Notes under the pieces: model-generated
What the model saw: only the letters and a program-made list of their open reading frames with translations
Told to the model about the DNA's origin: nothing
The model's database searches: none
Translations under genes and position numbers: made by a program
Assembly: GCA_964442435.1 (NCBI GenBank)
Contig: CAYTZG010000017.1
Span: forward strand, 1-37,017
Direction of reading: 5' to 3'
Source: CAMXAS01 sp964442435
GTDB taxonomy: Bacteria; Bacteroidota; Bacteroidia; Bacteroidales; P3
DNA: 37,017 bases
Shown here: positions 15,418 through 21,869 of the stretch, piece by piece
How the letters are laid out: each line of letters opens with the position of its first letter
Position numbering within the stretch: the stretch's first letter is position 1

Positions 15418-16648
15418 ACCCCTGATATGGTTTTTGACGGTCTGCCTGCTTGCGGGCGGCTTTTCCGACTTGTTGGCCCAAGACAAAAAGACGTTGGAGG
15501 CCAACAAGAAGAAAGTGGAACAGGAAATCGCCCAAACGTCCAAACTGTTGGAACAGACGCGCAAGAGCAAGCGCAATTCGCTGGCGGAACTGGAACTGCT
15601 GAACAAGAACATCAATATGCGAACCAAGCTCATCAAGGGCTTGAATCAGGAAGTGAACCTGACGGACCAGCGCATCAACAAGCTTACGTCCGACATCAGC
15701 CGCCATACGCGCGACATCGAAAACCTGAAGAAAGAATACGCCGCCATGTTGCAGTCGTCGTATCTGCACCGGAGCCAATACGACAAATGGATGTTCATCC
15801 TGGCCTCGTCCGATTTCAACCAGGCGTTCCGGCGTTTGCAGTATATCAAACAATACGGCGACCACCAACGGCTTACCGTGGCGCAGATAGAGGCCAAGCA
15901 GGCCGCGCTTGAGGAGAAGCGGGCCGAACTCACGGCGCAGCGTGCGGAGAAAAAGCAGCTGTTGGACAAACAGGAAAAGGAAAAGGGCAAGTTGCAGAAA
16001 GAAAAGACGGCCCAGAACAAACTCGTCAACACGCTCAAGAAAAAGGAAAACCAACTGGCCGCCCAGCTCAAGGCCAAGCAGAAGAAGCGCAACGAACTCA
16101 ATGCGCAGATTCAAAAAATCATTCAGGAGGAAATCCGCAAGTCGAACGAGGCGGCGCAGAAAAAAGCGGCGGCTTCGGGGCAGACGGCCACAACCTCATC
16201 GGCCGCCTATGCGCTGACGCCGGCCGAAAAAGCGCTTTCGGCCGATTTCGAGAGCAACAAGGGCAAACTGCCGTGGCCGACCGCCAAGGGCAGCATCTCC
16301 AGTTCGTTCGGTACCCATCCGCATCCCGTCGTCAAGAGCGTGACGGTAACGAACAACGGCATCGACATCATCACCGAAGCCCGTTCGGCGGTACGCGCCG
16401 TATTCAACGGCGAAGTGAGCAATGTGGGCACGATTTACGGGCTCAAGTTCATTATGATACGGCATGGCGCCTATACGACGGTCTATTCCAACCTTGACCA
16501 GGTGTCGGTCAAGAAAGGCGACAAGGTGACGACCAAGCAGACGATAGGCCGTGTGGCGACGAACCAGGAGGAAGGCAAGACGGAATTGCAGTTCCAAGTG
16601 TGGAAAGGCGTGACGAAGATGGATCCGGCCCTGTGGTTGGCGCGATAG
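15407..16648 (+). CDS. EnvC-like murein hydrolase activator with degenerate LytM domain
   Basis: The 413-residue protein starts at the ATG at 15407 (MRNKPLIWFL), which gives a clean signal peptide cleaved at LLA/Q. The longer frame from 15356 would put charged residues in front of it. Residues about 25-255 form a long Lys/Glu/Gln-rich coiled coil, and the C-terminal 130 an M23/LytM domain. The metal-binding positions appear to be lost: the first His is Asn in NNGIDI, and the usual HxH strand reads ELQFQ. E. coli EnvC is likewise inactive and switches on amidases for septal peptidoglycan splitting, so an activator role is more likely than an endopeptidase. The gene ends the overlapping envelope block. 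Confidence 0.87.
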   Translation: MRNKPLIWFLTVCLLAGGFSDLLAQDKKTLEANKKKVEQEIAQTSKLLEQTRKSKRNSLAELELLNKNINMRTKLIKGLNQEVNLTDQRINKLTSDISRHTRDIENLKKEYAAMLQSSYLHRSQYDKWMFILASSDFNQAFRRLQYIKQYGDHQRLTVAQIEAKQAALEEKRAELTAQRAEKKQLLDKQEKEKGKLQKEKTAQNKLVNTLKKKENQLAAQLKAKQKKRNELNAQIQKIIQEEIRKSNEAAQKKAAASGQTATTSSAAYALTPAEKALSADFESNKGKLPWPTAKGSISSSFGTHPHPVVKSVTVTNNGIDIITEARSAVRAVFNGEVSNVGTIYGLKFIMIRHGAYTTVYSNLDQVSVKKGDKVTTKQTIGRVATNQEEGKTELQFQVWKGVTKMDPALWLAR

Positions 16649-16667
16649 GGGAAAAATTGTAAATTTG
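16637..16667 (+). promoter_or_regulatory. Bacteroidetes-type promoter for the cyclophilin-pheS unit
   Basis: TTG (16637-16639) is followed by a 20-bp spacer and TAAATTTG (16660-16667), both fitting the -33/-7 consensus. The -33 element lies within the last codons of the EnvC-like gene. The leader to the ATG at 16694 would be about 20 nt. Confidence 0.6.
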
Positions 16668-16693
16668 CAGGACATAAAAGAAAGAGATAAGCC

Positions 16694-17359
16694 ATGAAAA
16701 GCGTAAAACGGCCGTTGGTTCGGCTCATGACAGGCATTTTATTTTTAACAACCAGCATAACTATGGCACAGGCACAGACCAAGGTGCGGATCGAGACACC
16801 TTACGGCGACATGGTCGTGAAACTTTACGATGAAACGCCCAAACATCGCGATAACTTCATCAAACTCGTGAAAGAGGGTTTTTATGACAACCTTTTGTTT
16901 CACCGCGTGATAGAGAATTTTATGATTCAGGGCGGTGACCCGGATTCCAAGGGCGCGCCCGCCGGCAAGATGCTGGGCGTGGGCGACGTGGGCTATACGG
17001 TGCCGGCCGAATTCGTCAAGGGGCTTTATCATAAGAAAGGCGCGTTGTCGGCGGCCCGTCAGGGCGATGCCGTGAACCCGGCCAAGGCGTCTTCGGGCTG
17101 CCAGTTCTATATCGTGCAGGGGCAGGTCTATCCGCAGGAGATGTTCGCGATGTTCGAGAGCCGCGGGTTCAAGCTGAACGACGAACAGAAGCAGCTGTAC
17201 AGCACCGTGGGCGGCACGCCGCATCTGGACGGCGATTATACGGTGTTCGGCGAAGTCATTGAGGGCTTGGACGTCATCGATAAGATTGCGGCCGTGCAGA
17301 CCGACCGCGCCGACCGTCCCGTGGAAGATGTATGGATGAAGATGCGCATCGAAAAATAG
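16694..17359 (+). CDS. Exported cyclophilin-type peptidyl-prolyl isomerase
   Basis: The enzyme isomerises peptide bonds before proline to aid folding of exported proteins. The 221-residue product has a signal peptide (cleavage at AQA/Q, leaving Gln). The cyclophilin domain has LFHRVIENFMIQGGDP with the catalytic Arg, then GALSAAR, SSGCQFYI and HLDGDYTVFGEV. The Trp of human cyclophilin A is replaced in the PHLDG loop, as in many bacterial members, so cyclosporin sensitivity should be low. An insertion between QFYIVQG and the PHLDG loop (about residues 150-175) is larger than in minimal cyclophilins. pheS begins 10 bp after the stop, so the two are probably cotranscribed from the promoter at 16637-16667. 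Confidence 0.93.
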   Translation: MKSVKRPLVRLMTGILFLTTSITMAQAQTKVRIETPYGDMVVKLYDETPKHRDNFIKLVKEGFYDNLLFHRVIENFMIQGGDPDSKGAPAGKMLGVGDVGYTVPAEFVKGLYHKKGALSAARQGDAVNPAKASSGCQFYIVQGQVYPQEMFAMFESRGFKLNDEQKQLYSTVGGTPHLDGDYTVFGEVIEGLDVIDKIAAVQTDRADRPVEDVWMKMRIEK

Positions 17360-17369
17360 GCAGAAAAGC

Positions 17370-18386
17370 ATGAAAGAGAAGATACAGGCTTTATTGGAAG
17401 AAGCCGAAACCATCAAACTCACCACCGCCGAGGCCATCGAGCGGTACCGCATCCGTCTTTTGGGCAAAAAGGGGGAGCTCAACGATTTGTTCGAGGCGTT
17501 CAAGCAGTTGGAGCCGTCCTTGAAGAAAGAGATGGGCGCGGCGTTGAACCGGCTTAAAACGGCGGCGCAGGCGGCGGTGGATCAGGCCAAGGCCGCCGTC
17601 GAACAGCAAGGCGGCGCGTCCAAGGATGTGCCCGATATGACACGCCCCGTAGAGGCGGGGCTGGGGCATCGGCATCCGTTGTCGCTCATGCGCGAGGAAA
17701 TCATCGACATCTTCGGCAAAATCGGCTTTGTCGTATGGGACGGCCCTGAAATCGAAGACGACTGGCATCTGTTCTCGGCCCTGAATTTCCCGCCCGAACA
17801 CCCGGCCCGCGATATGCAGGACACGTTCTTCGTAGAAAAACGCGGCGGCACGGATGACGTGGCGCTTCGCACGCATACGTCCTCGGTGCAGATTCGGATG
17901 ATGGAGAGCCAACGGCCGCCCATCAGGGCCATTTTCCCGGGGCGCGTGTACCGCAACGAAGCCATTTCGGCGCGGGCGCACTGTTTCTTCCACCAAGTGG
18001 AGGGGCTGTATATCGACAAGAACGTCTCGTTCGCCGACCTGCGCAGCACCTTGCTCCATTTCGCCAAGGAGATGTTCGGCGCGGACACGCGGATTCGTTT
18101 GCGTCCGTCGTATTTCCCGTTTACGGAACCTTCGGCCGAGATGGATATCGCCTGTACGATTTGCGGCGGCAAAGGCTGCCACCTGTGTAAGCATACGGGC
18201 TGGGTCGAAATCCTGGGCTGCGGCATGGTGGATCCCGCCGTGTTGGAGAATTGCGGCATCGACAGCACCGTATATAGCGGTTATGCGTTCGGCATGGGCG
18301 TGGAGCGTATGGCCAACCTCAAGTATCGCGTCAATGACCTGCGGTTGTTCTCCGAGAACGACAAGCGGTTCCTGTCTCAGTTTTAA
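17370..18386 (+). CDS. pheS: Phenylalanine-tRNA ligase, alpha subunit
   Basis: This is the catalytic subunit of the (alpha-beta)2 synthetase that charges tRNA-Phe. At 338 residues it has normal length. The N-terminal coiled-coil arm spans about 1-85. Class II motif 2 is seen as YRNEAISARAHCFFHQVEGL, and motif 3 as GYAFGMGVERMANLKY. The Cys-rich segment CTICGGKGCHLC before GWVEILGCGMVDP is also standard. pheT is not adjacent, as in many Bacteroidetes. The gene follows the cyclophilin gene by 10 bp and is closed by the strong hairpin at 18439-18471. Confidence 0.97.
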   Translation: MKEKIQALLEEAETIKLTTAEAIERYRIRLLGKKGELNDLFEAFKQLEPSLKKEMGAALNRLKTAAQAAVDQAKAAVEQQGGASKDVPDMTRPVEAGLGHRHPLSLMREEIIDIFGKIGFVVWDGPEIEDDWHLFSALNFPPEHPARDMQDTFFVEKRGGTDDVALRTHTSSVQIRMMESQRPPIRAIFPGRVYRNEAISARAHCFFHQVEGLYIDKNVSFADLRSTLLHFAKEMFGADTRIRLRPSYFPFTEPSAEMDIACTICGGKGCHLCKHTGWVEILGCGMVDPAVLENCGIDSTVYSGYAFGMGVERMANLKYRVNDLRLFSENDKRFLSQF

Positions 18387-18438
18387 AGCAGCGGCCACGG
18401 ACGCCCCGCTCAAACGGGCGGTGGTCGCCGGGCATGAA

Positions 18439-18475
18439 AAAAGCGCCGTTCCATTGCGGAACGGCGCTTTTCTTT
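18439..18475 (+). terminator. Strong bidirectional Rho-independent terminator
   Basis: A perfect 14-bp stem, AAAAGCGCCGTTCC (18439-18452) with GGAACGGCGCTTTT (18458-18471), encloses the loop ATTGC. A T-rich tail follows on the plus strand and the A-run gives the same on the minus strand. It separates pheS from the convergent coiled-coil gene and can serve both. Confidence 0.93.
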
Positions 18476-18492
18476 TGGCGCGTCGGCAGGGC

Positions 18493-19386
18493 TTACGGCC
18501 TTACGATAAAGCTGCCGCGGCCGATTTCCTTGTCGTCCATGTAAACCGTCACATCGTATTTNNNNNNNNNNNNNNNNNNNNNNNNNNNNNNNNNNNNNNN
18601 NNNNNNNNNNNNNNNNNNNNNNNNNNNNNNNNNNNNNNNNNNNNNNNNNNNNNNNNNNNNNTCGGTCGTAAACGTATAGGCGTCGTTCGTGGCGTCTTTC
18701 GTCAGCACCACGCCGTCCGGCCGTAGGATACGCGCGTAGATGTGGCGTTCGCCCCGTTTGGCCAGGTTGTTTTCGCCCAGCGTGAACGAAATGGAGATGC
18801 GGCTCAGACGCAGGGCCTTGTCGGTCGGCACCTCGCGCCCGTCGGCACGCAGACGCGCCGTCCCCACTTCCAAATTGTAAGCCTTGAGCGTGGCGGCCAC
18901 TTCCACCTGTTGCGACAAAGCTTGTTTCTCTTGCGTCAGCGTCGTGTTCTTCTGACGTTCCGCCGCGATTTCCTCTTTGATTTGAACGTTCTCGGCCGTC
19001 AGCGTCTGGTTCTCCACCACGAGCGAGTCGATACGGTGCACGTAGTCTTGCGTGATTTTGCGGAGCAGTTCCAGTTTGCGTTTGATTTTGTTATAGTCGG
19101 CCTGCGAGGCGATGAGTTTCTGAATCTCTTTCGCGTTGGCCATGATGATGCTGTCCTTGTCTATGAGTTGGGCGGAGAGGTCCTGATTCTCGACCTTGAC
19201 GCTCGTATAGTCGTCCATCAACTGATCCAACTCGCCTTTGAGCTGGACGCCTTGTTTAAAGCTCTGTTGTTTCTGATACAGGGCGTAGCCCATGCCGCCC
19301 CCCATGCAGAGGAGCAGGAGTATCAACAACCAAATCGTGTTTTTGAGACGTTTGACCGTCCGGTCGGTTTGTGTTTCCCAGGCCAT
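18493..19386 (-). CDS. Membrane-anchored coiled-coil protein of unknown function (interrupted by assembly gap)
   Basis: The frame runs 297 codons if the 100 N at 18562-18661 are counted as real length, which they probably are not. Residues about 16-37 form one membrane helix. About 38-170 form a long coiled coil rich in Gln, Glu and Lys. The C-terminal part is a compact beta domain (ISISFTLGENNLAKRGERHI, YARILRPDG, KYDVTVYMDDKEIGRG). I know similar proteins from other Bacteroidetes only as uncharacterised or loosely labelled SMC-like. There is no ATPase motif, so a chromosome-segregation name would be unjustified. The topology suggests a periplasmic coiled coil ending in a beta domain. The frame agrees on both sides of the gap, but the missing sequence of the beta domain is unknown. 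Confidence 0.75.
   Translation of the reverse strand: MAWETQTDRTVKRLKNTIWLLILLLLCMGGGMGYALYQKQQSFKQGVQLKGELDQLMDDYTSVKVENQDLSAQLIDKDSIIMANAKEIQKLIASQADYNKIKRKLELLRKITQDYVHRIDSLVVENQTLTAENVQIKEEIAAERQKNTTLTQEKQALSQQVEVAATLKAYNLEVGTARLRADGREVPTDKALRLSRISISFTLGENNLAKRGERHIYARILRPDGVVLTKDATNDAYTFTTXXXXXXXXXXXXXXXXXXXXXXXXXXXXXXXXXXKYDVTVYMDDKEIGRGSFIVRP
18562..18661. other. Assembly gap (100 N)
   Basis: There are exactly 100 undetermined bases inside the C-terminal domain of the minus-strand coiled-coil gene. A round 100 is the conventional placeholder for a scaffold join of unknown size, so distances across it should not be trusted. Confidence 0.98.
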
Positions 19387-19432
19387 GTTTTCTTGTTTTT
19401 GCGTTTTTTAAGAAAAAAAAGTAAACCAACTG

Positions 19433-19440
19433 CAAAAATA
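19433..19440 (-). promoter_or_regulatory. Putative -7 box for the coiled-coil gene
   Basis: On the minus strand this reads TATTTTTG followed by CA, matching TAnnTTTG, 46 bp before the start codon at 19386. It lies back to back with the comF -7 box, only 4 bp apart. Confidence 0.45.
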
Positions 19441-19444
19441 ACAA

Positions 19445-19452
19445 TAAATTTG
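19445..19452 (+). promoter_or_regulatory. Putative -7 box for comF
   Basis: TAAATTTG followed by GC matches TAnnTTTG, 14 bp before the first possible comF start (19467). Transcription would begin about 8 nt before that ATG, giving an almost leaderless message. Confidence 0.5.
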
Positions 19453-19466
19453 GCAAAAACATACGG

Positions 19467-20228
19467 ATGACCCCGATGAAAAGTATATTTATATCCTATT
19501 GGCGGGCTTTTGTCGATTTTATGTACCCGCCGGTCTGTAAGGCCTGCGGCCGACCGCTGGCCGCGGGTGAGCGCACGTTGTGCACCGATTGCCGCGTGCA
19601 TTTGCCCTATACGCATTACGAATGCTGGGACGGCAACCCGACGGCGCGGGCGTTTTACGGGCGGGTGCCGTTGCAGCGGGCGGCCTCGGTGCTGTTCTTT
19701 ACGGCCGACGGCCGCGTGCAGTCTATGCTCCATGCGCTGAAATACAAGCGGCAGCCGGAGCTTGGCCTGTATATAGGGGCGCTGATGGGGCGGCGCATCG
19801 GGCGCTCGCCGCTGTATGCGGGCGTGGACTATATCGTGCCGGTGCCCTTGCATCCGGACAAACTGAAAAAGCGTGGCTACAATCAGGCGGCCTTGTTGGG
19901 GCGGGGCATGGCGGACGCTTGGGCAGGGTACGGGAGCGGCCACGGCGCGCCCGCCGTCAAACCCGAACTGCTGACGGATTTGTTGCTTAAACGGCGGTTC
20001 AACGAGAGTCAGACGCGCAAGAACAGGGCGGAACGCTGGGACAACGTGCAGGATGTCTATGAACTGAACGCCGACGCGGGCTTGCGGGCGCGCGTGGCCG
20101 GCAAGCACCTTTTGCTGGTGGACGATGTGATGACCACGGGGGCCACGTTGGAGAGTGCGGCTACCGCCTTGCTCAACGGCCTGCCGGACGTCCGGCTGAG
20201 TGTCGTCACGGCCGCCACACCGGCTTAG
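19467..20228 (+). CDS. comF: ComF-family phosphoribosyltransferase-like protein
   Basis: The 253-residue protein has an N-terminal zinc-ribbon (CKAC and CTDC, about residues 24-43) and a phosphoribosyltransferase domain with the PRPP-binding loop LLLVDDVMTTGATLES. VPVPLHPDKLKKRGYNQA and FNESQTRKNRAERWDNV are typical of the ComF/GntX family. ComF supports DNA uptake in naturally competent bacteria; whether it does so here is unknown. Translation may begin at 19467 or at the in-frame ATG at 19476 (MKSIF). The stop shares TTAG (20225-20228) with that of the convergent yraN. Confidence 0.92.
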   Translation: MTPMKSIFISYWRAFVDFMYPPVCKACGRPLAAGERTLCTDCRVHLPYTHYECWDGNPTARAFYGRVPLQRAASVLFFTADGRVQSMLHALKYKRQPELGLYIGALMGRRIGRSPLYAGVDYIVPVPLHPDKLKKRGYNQAALLGRGMADAWAGYGSGHGAPAVKPELLTDLLLKRRFNESQTRKNRAERWDNVQDVYELNADAGLRARVAGKHLLLVDDVMTTGATLESAATALLNGLPDVRLSVVTAATPA

Positions 20229-20617
20229 GCCAGACGGAACGCATCGATGAGGTGGTCGGTCACTTCGATGCGGTTGTCGGGCGTTTTCTGCACGCAGATG
20301 ATGTCGAAGCGGGCTTCGAGCGGGTTTTTCGTCCGCAGGATATAGGTGTTGGCGGCGCGGCGCAGCCGGTGCTGCTTGAGGCGGTGCACGGCGTCTTGCG
20401 GCAGGACGAGGCAGTTTTTGGCCCGCGTCTTGACCTCCACGAACACCAAACGGTTGCCGGTCTGCGCGATGAGGTCGATTTCCTTGTGCCCCGCATGGTA
20501 GTTGGCGGCCAAAATCGTGTAGCCGCGCGCTTCGAGGTAGGCTTTGGCCGCCTGTTCGCCGCGCCGCCCCGTCACACAGGCCTCAGGCAACCGCTTTTCG
20601 TCTTGTTCCGTTTTCAT
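20225..20617 (-). CDS. yraN: YraN/UPF0102-family nuclease-fold protein
   Basis: At 130 residues this is a typical UPF0102 protein. The conserved start GRRGEQAAKAYLEARGYTIL is followed by the restriction-endonuclease-like core GHKEIDLIAQ, then LVFVEVKTR, which together supply the acidic and Lys residues of a PD-(D/E)xK-like site. The biochemical role is not established, though the fold suggests Holliday-junction-resolvase-like DNA handling. The start overlaps the upstream DUF1893 gene by 4 nt (ATGA). It is the last gene of a minus-strand run beginning with hicA. Confidence 0.9.
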   Translation of the reverse strand: MKTEQDEKRLPEACVTGRRGEQAAKAYLEARGYTILAANYHAGHKEIDLIAQTGNRLVFVEVKTRAKNCLVLPQDAVHRLKQHRLRRAANTYILRTKNPLEARFDIICVQKTPDNRIEVTDHLIDAFRLA

Positions 20618-21030
20618 GATGGCTGCCGTAACCGGGTTACGAATTGGCGGATAACGGGAAAAATCCGTTCAAACGGCACGTCCATGCAGGCCGTTTCCAA
20701 CGGGCAGAACCCGTCGCCGCGTCGGTTGACGATATGCGGCACCCGCTGGCCGCAGTCGGTTTCGATGCCGCCCTCTTTCAGCAGTTGGGCCGCCGGTTCG
20801 CTCAGCACGTCGGCGTAAACCCGCCTTATGCCGCCAAGCCGCATGAGGGCGGCCGCGCCTTTCCCCACCACCTTGTCGGCGATGTCCGCACCGTTCAGAA
20901 ACGTCGGCTCATTCAGATACAAATCGTAGAGGTCGGCCACGCCGCGTTGACGGAACGTCCGTATCTCCGCGCCGTGCCGTATCACGCAGGAGCACCCCTC
21001 CGCATGAAGTCGGTCTATCAAAGTCTGCAT
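20614..21030 (-). CDS. DUF1893 family protein (TM1506-like)
   Basis: The 138-residue protein resembles DUF1893, whose structural representative TM1506 has a deaminase-like fold. Features seen include CSCVIRHGAEIRTFRQRGVA near the start, the glycine-rich DKVVGKGAAALMRLGGI and the conserved VYADVLSEPAAQLL. The usual catalytic HxE/PCxxC motif of nucleoside deaminases is not visible, so deaminase activity should not be assumed. It starts 11 bp after hicB and overlaps yraN by 4 nt, so it probably shares their transcript. The function is unknown. Confidence 0.78.
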   Translation of the reverse strand: MQTLIDRLHAEGCSCVIRHGAEIRTFRQRGVADLYDLYLNEPTFLNGADIADKVVGKGAAALMRLGGIRRVYADVLSEPAAQLLKEGGIETDCGQRVPHIVNRRGDGFCPLETACMDVPFERIFPVIRQFVTRLRQPS

Positions 21031-21041
21031 ATCTATAGACG

Positions 21042-21383
21042 TTATTTGGTCAGTCGAACTTGTTTCTCCAATGCCTGTTTAATGAAAGCGTTGATGGAAA
21101 TGCCCCTCCGTTTGGCTAAAATGGCGATACGGTTGTGGACTTCGGGCGAAATCCGGATGTTCAACGAGCCGGAATACTGTTTTTGCGGGGCGATGTTTTC
21201 GTTGGCGCAATAGGCCAGATAGTCGTCCACCGCCTCGTGGAACGACTGTTTCAGTTCTTGCACGCTGTCGCCTTCAAAGTTGACCAAATGTGTGATGCCT
21301 TCGATTTTACCGAAAAACACCCCGTCTTTTTCGCTGAAAGCGACAGAGCCCATAAATCCTTTATAATGAAGTAGGTTGTTCAT
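21042..21383 (-). CDS. hicB: HicB-family antitoxin
   Basis: HicB neutralises HicA and represses the operon. In this 113-residue protein the N-terminal half is the degraded RNase-H-like domain typical of HicB (FFGKIEGI, then SVQELKQSFHEAVDDYLAYC). The C-terminal half is a ribbon-helix-helix DNA-binding domain (SLNIRISPEVHNRIAILAKR, then GISINAFIKQALE). The start lies 23 nt inside hicA, so toxin and antitoxin are coupled in the toxin-first order usual for hicAB. The DNA-binding half implies autoregulation, and an inverted repeat lies in the hicA promoter at 21658-21678. Confidence 0.92.
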   Translation of the reverse strand: MNNLLHYKGFMGSVAFSEKDGVFFGKIEGITHLVNFEGDSVQELKQSFHEAVDDYLAYCANENIAPQKQYSGSLNIRISPEVHNRIAILAKRRGISINAFIKQALEKQVRLTK

Positions 21384-21639
21384 GGTCTATGATGTTGTTT
21401 TTCTTTAAGTACTCCAATATCTGTTTCAACGCATAACATTTGACGATGTTCCCGGGATGCGGTTTGTGCAGCATGATGAGCAAGCCGTCATGCCGTCTGA
21501 ACAGGACGCGGGAACCGGATGTCCTGCCCTTGTTGTCCTGCTCAAATCCCAAATATCGTAATAAACCGGTCAATTCATCAAATGTAAAGTCCTTGGGCAA
21601 CCGTTTAAAGCGGTCGATTAGTTTCTCTTTATGTCCCAT
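21361..21639 (-). CDS. hicA: HicA-family toxin (predicted mRNA interferase)
   Basis: HicA toxins are small dsRBD-fold proteins that cleave mRNA. This 92-residue member has FTFDELTGLLRYLGFEQ, GRTSGSRVLF, IMLHKPHPGN and a C-terminal KQILEYLKK helix. Where classical HicA has a catalytic His in G-S-H, this protein has GSR. The HKPHP segment is shared with a large annotated subfamily, so this may be subfamily variation and not inactivation. The last 23 nt overlap hicB. An AT-rich promoter with an inverted repeat precedes it, and the rest of 21690-21780 shows no gene. Confidence 0.88.
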   Translation of the reverse strand: MGHKEKLIDRFKRLPKDFTFDELTGLLRYLGFEQDNKGRTSGSRVLFRRHDGLLIMLHKPHPGNIVKCYALKQILEYLKKNNIIDHEQPTSL

Positions 21640-21653
21640 GTCAAATGGATTTG

Positions 21654-21678
21654 CAAATGTAACTATTTTTTAGTTGCA
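21654..21678 (-). promoter_or_regulatory. hicAB promoter with putative operator
   Basis: On the minus strand TACATTTG (21661-21654) matches the -7 consensus, 15 bp before the hicA start. An inverted repeat, TGTAACTA (21658-21665) and TAGTTGCA (21671-21678), seven of eight positions matching around a TTTTT spacer, overlaps the upstream half of this box. That is where a ribbon-helix-helix repressor such as HicB would bind. The operator role is inference. Confidence 0.45.
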
Positions 21679-21813
21679 AAACGATGCTGTTGCATTTTGT
21701 CGTTTACTTAATGTACGTTTGACTCCGACTTTCATATGAAAAAAAGTCCCGGAAACCGCGTCGGTGTAAGTTGGGACATTGAGTTGAAACCAAGCTTGAG
21801 AGGAGGGACGATA

Positions 21814-21844
21814 TTGCGGGATGGCGTGAAAACCATTATCTTTG
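21814..21844 (+). promoter_or_regulatory. Bacteroidetes-type promoter for the ROK kinase gene
   Basis: TTG (21814-21816), a 20-bp spacer and TATCTTTG (21837-21844) fit the -33/-7 pattern. The start codon at 21870 lies 26 bp beyond the -7 box. Confidence 0.6.
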
Positions 21845-21869
21845 CGGTGTGTTTTAAAGATCGAAGATT

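Noticed and set aside
21732..21780. GTCCC and GGGAC flanking about 27 nt upstream of the ROK promoter, considered as a terminator or regulatory hairpin.
   Set aside because: There is only a 5-bp stem with a long loop and no T-run; not enough to call.
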